A DNA stretch of 64,000 bases from Cheilinus undulatus (taxonomy: Eukaryota > Chordata > Actinopteri > Labriformes > Labridae): positions 21,992,329-22,056,328 of the forward strand of contig NC_054877.1 of the NCBI RefSeq assembly GCF_018320785.1, in the 5' to 3' direction. Below are positions 48,072 through 61,200 of the stretch, piece by piece. How positions within the stretch are numbered: position 1 is the first letter of the stretch; the number at the start of each line of letters is the position of its first letter. The notes under the pieces are model-generated. The model saw only the letters and a program-made list of their open reading frames with translations. It had not been told where the DNA came from and made no database searches. A program made the position numbers and the translations under genes.

Positions 48072-48630
48072 AAAACCTTGCAAAGCAGATGGAGATGCCC
48101 ATTTCTGTGTTTCTCACTGGCAAATCCATCTTGCAAAGCTTCCATCTGAACTGTTTGGGCCCGGTTAGAAAGTGAGAGGACCAATCAGCGCTGAGGGGCA
48201 GTACTTTCTGGCACTGCGGAGTCGTGACGTAAGCAAGCAACAACAAGAGGCCGGTGCAATTATGGCAGAAGAGCTTAGCATAGATGCTGCTGAAGCACCA
48301 ATTTTATCAGAACTTGATGACATTTCTTTGTTAAAAGAAGAACAAAGAACAGCAGTGAGTTGTTTTCTCTTTTCAAAAACGACAAAAGTCATGTACTGAC
48401 ATGTCTACAGTCGCCATGGTTCACGTTATTCCTCGGTAACTGTGCACACGCACCTTGGTCGCGGCTACGTCACATGTTCTTTTGCTCTGATTTCAGCCTG
48501 AAGATGTGACAGACAGAATGTTCATGCAATCACACTGAGTTTTTTCAAATCCTCTGCCCTTTCCCAAATGCTTAGTTTTGAAGGTTTTCCAGATTCATGT
48601 GTGAAACAAATCCATCTGGTGTGTCAGGTT
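48072..48630 (+). mobile_element. Pack-type inverted-repeat transposon carrying a RecQ-like helicase gene start
   Basis: The left end is aaaaccttgcaaagcagatg and the right end, on the other strand, aacctgacacaccagatgga; 16 of 20 bases agree. AACTAATTG flanks it on both sides (48063-48071 and 48631-48639), and the Tc1 host reads through in a related copy at 18206-18216. Inside are a sub-terminal inverted copy of the end (about 48127), a CCAAT box (48181-48185), TGACGTAA (48225-48232), an ATG at 48262 and a frame MAEELSIDAAEAPILSELDD then SLLKEEQRTA up to a possible donor GTGAGT at 48355. No transposase is present, so it must have moved in trans. The 9-bp duplication suits Mutator-like elements; this is inference. 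Confidence 0.75.
48262..48399 (+). pseudogene. RecQ-like helicase N-terminal gene fragment carried by the transposon
   Basis: The frame covers about 45 residues ending in LKEEQRTAV, which in RecQ-like helicases precedes the ATP-binding motif. The copy at 60293-60373 continues into [10 protein letters not shown], which identifies it. If the donor at 48355 is used the first exon would be spliced to something outside the element. Nothing here can make a helicase. Confidence 0.5.
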
Positions 48631-49304
48631 AACTAATTGATGCTAGTAGTCTCTCAATTAGTGAAATGGGGATCACTTGAGTGCAGTGAATGTGTTTCAA
48701 GTGATTGTAGTATAAAGACACCTGTGTCTGGAAGGTCCAGTCACTGGACAATTGTATTCCTGGCTACCATTACACTATGAAAACAAAAGAACACTCCAAG
48801 CAACTCAGAGAATATGTTATTGAAAAGTATAAGTCAGGGGATGGTTACAAAAAAAATCCAAAGCAGTGAACATCCCCCAGAGTTCAGTTAAATTCTTCAT
48901 CAAGAAACAGAGGGAAAATATCACATGTGTAACTCTGCTTAGACCAGGCCATCCTCACAAACTGAAGGACCGTGCAAAAATGAGACTAGTGAGAGAGGCC
49001 ACTAAGACACCTATGACTACGCTAAAGGAGTTACAAGTTTAACAGCTGAAATGGAAGAGACTGCATACAACAACTGCTGCCTGGGTTTTTCACCGTCAAA
49101 GCACTATGGGAGAGTAGCAACATGAAAGCCACTGTTGAAGAAAACTCATGATAAATTTTGATTTGAGTTCACCAAAAGGCATGTGGGAAACTCCATGGTC
49201 AAGTGGAAGAAAGTTCTTTGGTCTGTTGAGACTAAAATGTTTTGGTGGACACCAAACATAGCCTCTGACTTTATAGTCATAGAAACAGTCTTACTCATTT
49301 GTTA

Positions 49305-50773
49305 TTTTATACACCAATATTGTCTTTATTACAAAATATTCAAATAACCCAACTTTACACTGTACAAGATACAACATAATTTGCAGGTTTTGGCTATTTA
49401 CAAAAAAGTATGATCTGCATATCAAAGTGAATATATCTAAAAAGGCAAGTTGCAATCACTGTAAGCTTATTAAGTAAGGCAAGAACTTGAAAAATGGTGA
49501 ATTTACACTTTGCAGATAAAGCGAAAGTCCTATGATGCTAAAGACATAGGCTATAAAGATATCTGAAGCGCCTCACATCTCTGAGAGACAAGCTAAAGCT
49601 TACATTTCATGAGGAAATTTTAAAAAACAAAGCTCTGATTTAGGAAAGAAACTGCAGTATAATGATGAATGCCTGAAAGACAACAGTAGCCAGATGATGC
49701 ACCAAAGCCTCTGCTGCCTCAATATTTGTCAATGTACATGGATTATTTGACAGGCGTTGGCTGAAGGACTAGGTTGTGCACTTGAAGAAGCTGTGTTTGT
49801 ACTGTATGTGCTTAAGTCCGTTCTGTGCTGTCTTCTGTGTTGATGTAAACCTTTCTGTATTTCAGTTTGCACCTTAATTAAGACTGTGTTGGTCCTTTAT
49901 GTGATGTTGATCATGCTCTCTCACTAGTCCAGTTTGGCATTAGATAATTCCACAGCAGCTCTACAGTTAAAATAAATTTTAAGGTCTAAACTCTGTCCCT
50001 TTTACTTACCATATCTGTTCAAAAACTGCAACCTTTTTCCTCTCTGCAGTGTAATGAGGCAACAAAAGCTGTAAGACTAAAGATCCAAAAAAAGCTCAAA
50101 ACTTTGGTTTTCTTTCAACAGGAGTACCGTGACTATGGCTGTCAACTCTTGAAAAGTCATGCACTATCAACTGTAAATATTTCTTAAAAACGCCTGCTCC
50201 ATCCAGTGAGCTCCGGATATAAAAAAGTATTTTGTGCTGTTTCGTTACAATTCAGAATTAACCATACATGCTTACACACTCACAAGTACACACATGCATG
50301 CTTACATACACCAACAAAATAAAAACACCATTTTATACTGGAAATAATGCAATGTATCCTTGGCATATTCAGAAAGACAGTGCAAAAGCGATAGCAAGAT
50401 CAGTCTTTTTCTGGATATTAATTTCCCAAAAACCCTTGTACATTGAATATGTACTATATATAAAACAAAGATGCACATTACTGTATACCTGGATCTGTGG
50501 GAGCCCAGGAACACCACAAACTGTATCATCTGATATAAAGATGTTAAAAGATACTTCTAGATTCTGGGTGTCTCTTTTCATCTTCCTCAGAGCAGCTATG
50601 ATTGTCTGCATCACCAAGTTATTTCACAGGTGTTCAAATCCTGAACCAGCATATTTAGGTTTTTACCAGTGGCAAAGATTTAAAGGAAATACCTGGACAG
50701 CCCTGTCTCCTCTAGGCCTCACACCAGAGGATTTCTTCCCTTTTATTTTCTGGAGCTGTTGGTCTCGTCCTTC
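49305..50773 (-). other. adcy1: adcy1 3' untranslated region
   Basis: Between the adcy1 stop and a plus-strand TTTATT at 49325-49330 (AATAAA on the gene strand). There is no repeat I can name and no domain-bearing frame. The length of about 1.47 kb is plausible. Confidence 0.5.
49325..49330 (-). terminator. adcy1: Polyadenylation signal candidate of adcy1
   Basis: TTTATT on the plus strand; AATAAA on the gene strand in tgtaataaagac. It lies just inside the border with the truncated Tc1 element. Confidence 0.4.
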
Positions 50774-52194
50774 CTACACTGACACATCTGCAACAGCTGC
50801 CACGGCCTCAATTTGAATCCCTGTAACCCCCGCATCCTCTTCCTCATCCTCTTCACCCACCGTGGGCACGAAGGATGAAGGCAGGCATGTTGCTTGGCTG
50901 TTGCTGCTGTTGGCTGTGTTCATCTGCATGCTGCTTCCCATGCTGGCATAAGCAGCTATGCTAGCGGCCGAGGAGACGCTCCCCAGTTTGGTCGGGACGC
51001 TGGTCTTGCCACAGGAATGGATCCGCCGCGCAAGACTGGCAGAACGCACCACTGAGGAAGTGGTTACAGTGCCCACGCCCTGAACCTTCCCCTCCAGAAA
51101 GTAGGTCAGCATTTCACCTTTGCCCTTGACGCTGACTTTGCCACGGCATACCAGGTCGTAGTTGGTATTCAGCAGGCGGTAGACCTCTTCAGTCACCTGT
51201 ATCAAGAGCGAGGAAATATTTTTTGTAAAGGTGTAAACGGTGAGTTCCCTAACAAAACTCAGTGTAACATCTAATAAAAATCATTTTTACTGTTTGGTTG
51301 TTCGTAGTATGAAACACCAGATAGACTCACATACAGTAGATAGACATGCATTTGTCCAATGCATGGATATCTTGCACATCAATCTGTGCAACAGTCCATA
51401 GTCTGTGTTTTAGAAGGTCAGAACTTTTGAAAAAAATATTGAAGGGTGATTGGACGAACGCTATGGATGGAGATAGTTCATTTTTATTGATACTGATACC
51501 CTTATCAATACTCCTTATTGATCTGTATCCTTATTGATTCTACCATTGATACTTTTCTATGGTTTGGTGGAAAGACAAAATGATGACAATAAATTTACAA
51601 TAGAACTTCACCTTACAAGGCTAACTGACCAGACTCCATCTCTGTCATCAGGCAAATCCATCTTGAAAAGCTCCAATCCATGATTTTCACCCTTCTGCCA
51701 ACCTGCCTCAGCATGAGTTAGTGATCATTACAGGTGGGCGGTTGTAGTGTGGATCTGTATAACAATGGCAGCTTGTGGAGTCATTTGTTTGGATGCGGCT
51801 TTAGTGTGGCAGCAGTATTATCAGAACTGGCCCACATTTCTTTTTTAAAACAAAAGCAAAGAGTCATACTGTAGGCTCCACTTGGGGAATTCAACGTTTT
51901 TACTTTTCTCTCAATGTGCCTCGGCATACGTTTTATCCACACCATGCTGTATTAATGTATGTATGAATTTTTGTGTATTTAAAAAAAGAAAACAGAACGG
52001 GGTCTTTAGGGCACCTGGGTCACTTGGGTGACTGTGGCACAGAGTAAGATGTTTCATGGTCGGTAGTTTGTGGGTTTGATCTCTTGTCTTTTGTTTGGGT
52101 TTGTTGCTTTGTTCCTCTGTTTGCTTCTGTACATGTCAAAGCACTTTGTAAACCCATGTTTTTAAAAGTGCTATACAAACAAAGTTGTTATTAT

Positions 52195-52231
<37 letters not shown>

Positions 52232-55200
52232 TCTGACTGATAGAACCCAGGTTGTTCAATTAGAAGGTGTTACCTCTAAGGTACTAAGAATTGAGAAGGG
52301 GTGCCTCAGGGGTCTGTACTGGGCCCCCTGTTGTTTACTGTAAAAATTGGCTTGGACAGAATGTTACCAATTCCTCGCTTCATTTTTATGCTGACAGTAC
52401 TGTTATCTACAGCTGTGCACTTACGCCTGCACAACCTTTGCAAATCTTCAGCACGCTTTTGATCTAGTCAAAGATCAGCTTAGCCAGCTGCAGCTTGCCC
52501 TAAATGCAGATAAAACTAAACTCTTGTTCTTTACAGGGCTGGATTGGCTATATGGCATACCGGGCAAATGCCTGGTGGGCCAATGTACTGTGGGGACTGT
52601 ATGATCTATTTCTTTTGTTTTTTTGCTAAGCACTAGCCCATAGAGTAGGGGCCAAGGAGCCCATTGGCTGTTTACTTTATATTGACAGTTTACTGGCCCA
52701 ATCACCTGTCCTTAAGGTCAGTTTAACCTTTACATCCCCAAGAGCAGCTAAAAGAACACTGAATGGGAAAATTGCTACAAAGAACAATCAAGAAATTGAG
52801 CTGGTATCGTCCTTGAAATATCTAGGCGTTTTGCTTGATGAAAACTTGTCTTTTAAGGAGCACATTAAGTTTGTTGCAAAAAAGCTGAAAGTTTTACTTG
52901 GTTTTACTACTATGTTTTGTAGATAAATGCTTCTGCTCAGAGTCTTCATGTGTTGGACAATGTGTATCGTGGCGCTCTAAAATTTATCACTAACTGTGGA
53001 TATTTTACTCACCACTTTACTTTCTATTCTAAGGTCAACTTGACTTCTTTGAGTACACATTGTCTTGGACATTGGTACATCTTCATTTATAAAACCATTC
53101 TTGTCAAAAACTTTGGATTACCTTTCCTCTCTTTTGATCTTGAAGGATGGATTGCTCAACCTGCTTCATTTGATTTTGTGGAGGTTGTCGTTCCCAAAGT
53201 CCAAACTGAGTTGGGAAAGCAGGCTTTCAGGTTTTCTGCTCCTTTTGCGTGGAACAGTCTGCAGACTGGATTTAAACTGCAGAACCTGGTGGCTCTGAAT
53301 ATTTTCAAACCTTTAGTGAAAACTCTTGAAACCAAACTGTCTGTATGCCTCTGTTTTAGCTGATGTTTATTACTGTATTTATTGTTTATTTTGAAATGTG
53401 CGAGTTTGAGTGTGTTTGATATTTGAAACTGTATTGCTGCCATTCTTGTCCAGGCCTCCCTTGAAAATGAGATCTTTGATCTCAATGGGACTAACCTGGT
53501 TAAATAAAGCTTACATAAATAAAAAAAAAAAGTCTACCTTGAAAAACTTACAATGTGTTTATTTTCTTTTCTTTTCTTTTAATACAAAAACATCAACTTC
53601 CACTGGTGCATCTAAGCTAGTCTCTTCACCAGCAGCCATTGTTTACCGGCTTGAAGTACAACTTAACCTGCCTAGTTCACCTAAAGTGGCACAGATTGGC
53701 CCATCTATGACCTGTCACAAATGTTTCAGACTTGGAGCTTTGCTAGATGGATCTGCCTGATGATGGACATGGAATCTGACCAATTTATTGGCTTTGCAAG
53801 GTTAGTCCATTTAAATGGCTTTTTAACCTTGAATTCAAGCCCCAAATTGAAAATTCATCATACATTTAGTTACCATGCTTTGGAGTGCTATTCTGCTTCT
53901 TCTTCTTTTTTTTTTTGGCATAAAAATAGCCAATGTTCCAGCATTCATCTCTGTTACAGTAAACTGGAAAACACTGCAAAGTCGAAAATCTGCTGAAGGC
54001 CCTACATTTGTGCCAAAGCAAAGAGGATATGGCCAAAGGGTCAGAGCAGGTGATTCATGTTATCAAGGTCAACTAAATGAAAGTTTGAAGAGGACACCAC
54101 TGAAAAAAAGGTCAGTTCAGGACTTGATTGACTAATTCAGCCTTTGAAACTTAAGTTTTGATTTTTTTAAGATTCTTTTTTCCTTCAAGCTTTTAAGAAA
54201 ATGAACTTTGTGTGTTTTCTACCTGTATTTTCCCTGGTACTCCAGTGCTGTCCATCCTGCTGGCCACATTGACTGTGTTTCCCCAGATGTCATACTGAGG
54301 TCGCCGTGCCCCGATCACCCCTGCAACCACTGGACCCACATTGATGCCTACATACACACACAAAAAAAGTTAAACAAATAAAAAACAATAAATAACAAAC
54401 TTTGCTTTTCACCATCACATTTTGATTTGATTTGTGGTTTGCTCAGTTTGATTACATGGATATACTCACCCACTCTCAAAACAAACTCATTGTATGACTG
54501 ATAGTTGATTTCATCTAAAACATCAAACATCTCGATGGCGTAGTCTGCTATTGTGCTCAGATGGTCGTAAACAGATTTTTTGGCCTATAGGGAAGAGTTC
54601 ACCAAATCAGTTGTCATGTTTTCTTCATAATAATGCACTAAATGCTTTTATAAGTGCACAACAAAAGGAAAACAAAGGATCAAAGGATATTTTACCTTGG
54701 TACCAATGGTGGGGACAAGACCCACAGCTGCCATGTATGTGCTCCCGATAGTTTTTATTTTCTCTATGTCTCTGTAGCACTCCTTATCCATGAGCTGCAG
54801 TTACAGTACATACATTAAACACACAAAGCAACAAACTCTCCAGAGGTTAACGTTCAAAGTTAGAGAAAAAAAATCAGTTTTTACCTCGTCAAAATCAGCA
54901 ATGATCTCATTTAGGAGTCTTAGGCACTCCACTCCCATGTTGTTGCCGTCCAGTTCGATATAGAAGTCATTGAAGTTTGGGATCGAGGCAAACAGGACAC
55001 CCACTTGTGCATATGATTGATAATACAGATCCTAATGGGTACAAAAAAATCAAAAACAAGGTGTAAAATAGGTAAATTTACACTTTAATAAAATGTCAGA
55101 ATTTGAATTCTTCTGTCTGTTCATCTACCTGTTTGTCAGTCTGTCTGTCTGCCTGTCTATTACTGACGCTCACCATGTTCCTGGGGTTTGACAACAGGAA

Positions 55201-58200
55201 GTGCTGAGCCACATGAGCAGGTAGAAGATTGAAGAGAATCCTCCGGTTGTCCAGCTTGACTTTTTCCATGCCATCTCTCTCCTCTTCAGCCTGTCAGAAA
55301 CGGATAGTAAATCAACAAATGCAGCCAGAATTTCACATTTCAACCACTTGGGGTCAGTATAAAACCTCCAAAAGCTTCCTACATGGACTGTATTTGGATT
55401 CTGCACAGACTTGATTATATTACATGATGGTGCTCCTTTTTACACAGCTTATCATTAAGCTTTGCCTGAGCACTCTCAGTCCCCTTATGCACAATACTGT
55501 TCATCCTTGTGCCAGAAGAAATTTATCTAAATAAAGCTTTTTACTATCGAATTTGCCAAAGGACAGAATGCTGGCAGTCTAAAAATACAAATCTACTGAA
55601 TAGAACTCATTAGTTTTCTATATTAAAGCTACAATAAAGTTTTGATAACAGCTGCTTTCACATTTACTGATACACACACTTGCTGACCTGCACAGCCCAG
55701 AGGAAGTCCAAGCGTAGTTTGAGGTCAAGTTGCCTGGAGTGGAGGGCCAGGGCACTGACAAAGAGCAATAGAGACAGGATGGGCTCATAGCCCCGGATGT
55801 GGAGAGACCCCCCACTGTGGAAGAGACCGACACACACGTCAGCACGGAAATGGACCACACAGAAAACTACATGTGAGGGTTTGAGTGGACCCCCCACAGT
55901 GTGCAGAGCATTTCTGAGTAAAGTTTTACCATAAAAATCATGAAAATTAATTTTCAAAGCAAATATCAACAATCTACAGTTAGAACTTCAACAAATAAAA
56001 ACAATTGGAACAGTGTCTTTAAAATAGATGTTTTTAAGAATAATTAAAAAAACTGGACACAATCACGTTTCAGGACACATTTACAATCCAAGCTCCCATG
56101 CAGTTGGCTGGGCCCCTGGGTACTGGGCTGAAACAGTTAACCTGCTCCCATCATCCAGCCCACATTGTCCTTTCAGACTTCTGATTTGGAACAAATGAGC
56201 ACATGTGCTGCCTCAAAAGGGTGGAAAATGAAAGAGCATGTGGGCTGCAGACAAGCAAAGACTCCTCCACTCATATTTATCTCAGTACATGTACAGTAAA
56301 TGCTCTCTGAAACTCCTGGTTATCTGTCCTCTCTAAAGCAAATGCAGACAGCTTCTCTTGAAATTCATAGCCAATCTTCGCCTCTGCCACTCCACTGACG
56401 CATTGTCATACTAACTACATCAGGTAGCTCTCACTTTGAGCTCTCAGTGGTGGTTTGTTGTTGTCATGCAACTTCAGGAAAAGACAGAGATAAAAATGTG
56501 TGCTAGAGAGCTTTGCATGGCTGTTTTTGTAGTCATGTTGTGCCGTGAACCTCACCCTGAAGTCTTGCGAAAGCCACTGAGTTCCAACACAGTGATGTAC
56601 AGCACCCCCAGAAGCAGCATTAGCGCCATCTTTGGCAGCCAGGAGACCCGCAGGAAAAGTGCCAGGGTGAGTGTTCCCACCACACAGGATAGAAAGGCAT
56701 ATCGGGCACCATCGCAAGGCAGCTCTGCCATGGTTTGGTTGGCGCCACCGTCAACATCGATGATGATGATGGAGCTGTTGGTGTTGGCACTACCCCACAA
56801 CCAGGGCATACAGCCCACCTGACAGAGGAAGAACAGAAGATAAATAGACGTGAAGATAGCTGGATACGTAAGTTAAAGAAAGAATGCTTTCATGGTCATT
56901 TTAATTTTACCTGATGCTATTCCTAAAAACACACAAAACAGTTTTATTTGGTTTGTTTCCCTTCTTTTCTGTTTCTTCCAAAAGTACAATGTCTTTATAA
57001 ATAAGGGTTAAATGTCCATGAAGTTCTAGTTATTCAGGTATGGAAAGTGGTGGTTTTGGAAGGGAGGAAGACCTTCAAAAGTTCTGACCAACGGGCTGAA
57101 ATCCACCACTACCTCATGCTCGACATACAACCAAAACCAACCATCTCTACTCCCAAATGGGCTTGAATCTTTATCTCTATCTATCATGTAAATGACATCT
57201 TAAAAACAGTTAAAAATACAGATAGGTGAACATCAAAAAATGAAAAGAAAACAAGACAGTAACTTCGATCTGAAAATTCTTAAGCATCTCAGTTTACATG
57301 AGCAAAAAGGAGTAGGAAGAAGTATAAGCTTATCTAATAAACTTATCTAATTAGAAAAGCACTCAGAGAGCGCAGACCTTCACCATTAGCCCTATCTCCC
57401 AATAGTGAAGTATCCTTTAGAAACATTCCTGGATCCATCCCCATGTGCCCCCCACCACGGCATTCACTGATTACTCCCTCCCCGGTGGCATGGAAACACA
57501 GTGAGGTACAATATTGGCTTCACTATAGATAGACTGTCATGGCAGAAGGAGTGCCTGCCGGTGCCAACAGATGCACTGACAGTCTCACCCATGGTCTCAC
57601 TGGACAACTGGCAGTCATGGCAGGGGGATAATATTCCTCTATTCCTCCCAGCATTTTGAGTATTCTCCCTACAATTTGCTGTCTTTTTCTCTGTTACACT
57701 CCAGTTCGTCTCCTCGACCGGGCATGTGTCTTTCAAACTCCATAAACTTCAAAAGTTTGAATAGAAACACACCCAAAAACTGCTACTGGGATTGAAGTTA
57801 CTCATGTCTGCCATCTCCTGGTGTAAAGTGGTAACAGCGCAGACCTATCCCCCAATAGTAAAGAATCCTTTAAAAAACTTCTGGCTCTAGACGTTGATCC
57901 GGATCAGTCCCAAAATCAAACCAGTTCTTCCTTATGCCATTTCTGACATTTCCTGAAAATTTTATCAAAATCCGTCAATGACTTTTTGAGTTATGTTGCT
58001 AACAAACTAACAAACTAACAAATTAACAAACCCACCCGATCACATAACCTCCTTGGCAGAGGTAATAATAAACATTATAAATATCATACCTGTCAATTTC
58101 TTATTTACATTTACATAACCCTTTCCTTCTTGGCTGTACAGTAAAGTAGGTTATTTCAACAGGGTCATATTTTTACCATGGTCTAGTCCACTCACCACAC

Positions 58201-61200
58201 AAGCCTGGGCTACAGCGTAGATTAAGAGCACTATGAGAATGCAGAGAGCAGTTCGAATCTGAATAGTCAGGCACCCTGGAAAACACTGGAAGAAAAGTTG
58301 TAAAACAAAGAAAAGTTAGATTGAGAAGCATATTAAGAGACATTTTGTGTATTTTAATTGTTTATTTACAGGGTGATAACAACAGGATATTCATGGGCAG
58401 TTTTACAAGTATGGAAAGGAAGGCATCTACTTGGGACCCTGTGCAGTAAGGGGCCTCAAGGTATAGGCCAAGTTGTCATCAAATGTTAGGTACACATTAA
58501 CACTTAGGTTACAAATTATGATGAGGATTTAAGGTGTAAAAAAAATTGTGCCCAGAGTGCATGAAATAACATCAGTAGAGTTTATAGTTTAAAAGTTCAA
58601 GCTCCTAAAATAACAGTATGTCTCTACACCAAGCAAATCAAAACAAGTTAAATCTATATAGAAATATATAAATCCATAAAATCCATAAAAATAGTGGATT
58701 ATTCTGAGGTAAAATGGCAAAAAAAAAAAAAAAAAAAATTAAAAATTAAAAACCACTATCTGCAAAGACAGTGTCTGGGGTAGTATGCGGTAAGTAAAGA
58801 TCTTTTGCACACTGAGTCTGCAGCACCAGACAGAATGGCTTTGTGCTGTGAAGACAAACAACAGTTTGTGCTTCTTTCACTTCATAAACAAGGAAAAGAA
58901 ACACTTTATACTATTAGGTTATTGCACAAGCTCGAGCTTAAAGCTGGAGAGCAAGAGCGCAGATGTTTTTATTTCAGTGTTTTTGGTTAGGTGGTTATCT
59001 GTACAGATTTAGGCCTTAAACTGCAGAAGAGGATGAGGACCAGAGGTAAAGGAAATAATAATACTATGCATTTTGAGATTAAAGTCAAAATGATGGAGAA
59101 AAAAAGTCATAACGCAATAAAGTCAAAATTTCAGAATAAAGTTAAAACCTTGTTTCAAGGTTAAAGTCAAACTGTCATGAATAAAGTTAAATTTTTTAAG
59201 ACCAAAACAAAAAATACAATTTGGAGAAGAAAGTCACAGTTTAAAGAAAAACATTATTAGACCATAACAAAAAGTGTTACATTGGTGAACTTGTGAAACC
59301 ATACTTTAGAATTAGATTAAACAAAAGAGATTCTGTCTCTTTTAGGTCATGAACATAGTGTAGTTGTCTAAGATCCATCGTGTTTATTCTTTAATAAGCT
59401 TTTACTTAATTCTCAGAATTTAAACTTTATTCTCAAAGTGTACTGCATTATATTTCCTTCACCTCTAATCCTCTTCTATAGATAACTATTATGCCTTATG
59501 GTTGAAATACATTGCAAATACCTGCATACCTTGCAAAGCTGATGGATTGCCAGATTCCATGTCTGTAAGCAAAGTATAGATAACCTTGCAAAGCAGATGG
59601 AGACGCCCATTTCTGTATTTCTCACTGGCGAATCCATCTTGCAAAGCTCCTGTCTGAACCATTTGGGCACGGTTAGAAAGTGACAGGACCAATTAACGAC
59701 AAGGGGCAGTACTTTCTGGCATGGCGGAGTCCGGACTTATGCAAGCAGCAACAGGAGGCCAGTGCAATTTTGGCAGCAGAGATTATCGTGGATGCTGCTA
59801 AAGCCCCAGTTTTATCAGAACTTGATGACATTTATTCATTAAAGGAAGAACAAGAACAGCACTGACTTGTTTTCTTTTCAAAAACGACAAAAGTCGTGTA
59901 CTGACATGTCTACAGTCACCATGGTTTGCGTTATGCAGTTCCCTATGAAGTTTACTCCTTCAGTAGGGACGCAGCTTGATAGTGGATACATCACGTGTTT
60001 TGATGCTCTGATTGGCCTGTAAAAATGTGACAGACAGAATGTTTATCCGATCACACTCCAAGTTTATTTTTTTTTTCTCAAAGGTTCTGCCCTTTCCCAA
60101 ACGCTGTGTATAAAAGGTTTACCGGATGGATGTATGAAACAAATTCATCTGGTTTGCCAGGTTAGGTTATTGAATGATCTGACAAATCAGCATCTCTTAG
60201 AAAAAGCAAGGCAGTAACTATGGTTGGGTTTAGCTGTACTGTAAGCTGGTACACAATGGCTGCCCGTGGAGCAATTTGCTCAGAGCTGGACGTTACAAGA
60301 AGAGCAAACATCTGCACTAAAAGTTTTATACACAGAAAAGATGGATGTTTTTGCTCTTCTTCCAACCGGTTTCAGCCTGAGTTTGTTTCCCCAACTGGCG
60401 TCACTAATAGTTGGCAATGATAGCAACTACTGTGCAGAGTTCACTCCAGACCTGTGCATGCCTGCTATGTCATATGACTTGTTGCTCTGAATGTTCTATA
60501 ATGAATGAGACAGACAAAACATTTGTCCAATCACCCCCAAGGATTTTTCCTCACAAGCACACTATTGGCAGTTGCCAGATGGATGTGAGACAAATTCCAT
60601 GCAATAGATATGGGAAACAGTCTATTTTGCATGTAAGGTTATGAAATTCACAGAATGGGCACAACTTGGTGTTTCAGGTGAGGTTGGGAGGTTGAGAAAG
60701 GGAGCTGCAGTTGCTACTCTGAATAGTCAACCATTTAGATGACTTGCACGAATGTGAAAAAAAATTGTGCAAAAGTTTTGGATAAATAAATTTTGGATAA
60801 ATAAAACAGACTCAGTGTGCAAAAGCCTTTAAAAAAGAAAGACATAGTTCATAAGCCCGTAAGAGCCACAGGGTGTGAATTGATGTGGTCAGGAAAATTG
60901 ATGAAGACCATAAACCTCAGCATAAGCTGGAATGAATAAGTAGCTGAGTTTAAATGCTGCAGCAGGGCTTTAAATTAATCTTCCAACCAAGGAATGAGAA
61001 ATGTTCATTGCAGGGCTTTTCTAAGAACATTTACATATTCCCTTTAAGTCAGCAAAAATAAAAAAGGACCATAGCAGGGTAAAAATAAATGAGAAAGCCT
61101 AATTTTTCAGTAACAGAACTGATGAAATTAAGGGTGTGAATCAAAAGTAGGGTAAGGTTAAGAAAGCAGCTGTGTTTACCTGTACTCTAGTTATATGCAG

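Larger units (their letters stand above)
48001..49263 (+). mobile_element. Tc1-like transposon (family 1), truncated, split by the 48072 element
   Basis: The text aaagtgactgacctaattca runs into ccaactaattg, is interrupted, and resumes at 48631. The plus-strand transposase begins at 48776 ([20 protein letters not shown]) with LRPGHPHKLKDRAKMRLVRE and ends near WKKVLWSVETKMFWW. Frameshifts and a stop are present. It ends where the presumed adcy1 3' end begins. Confidence 0.85.
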
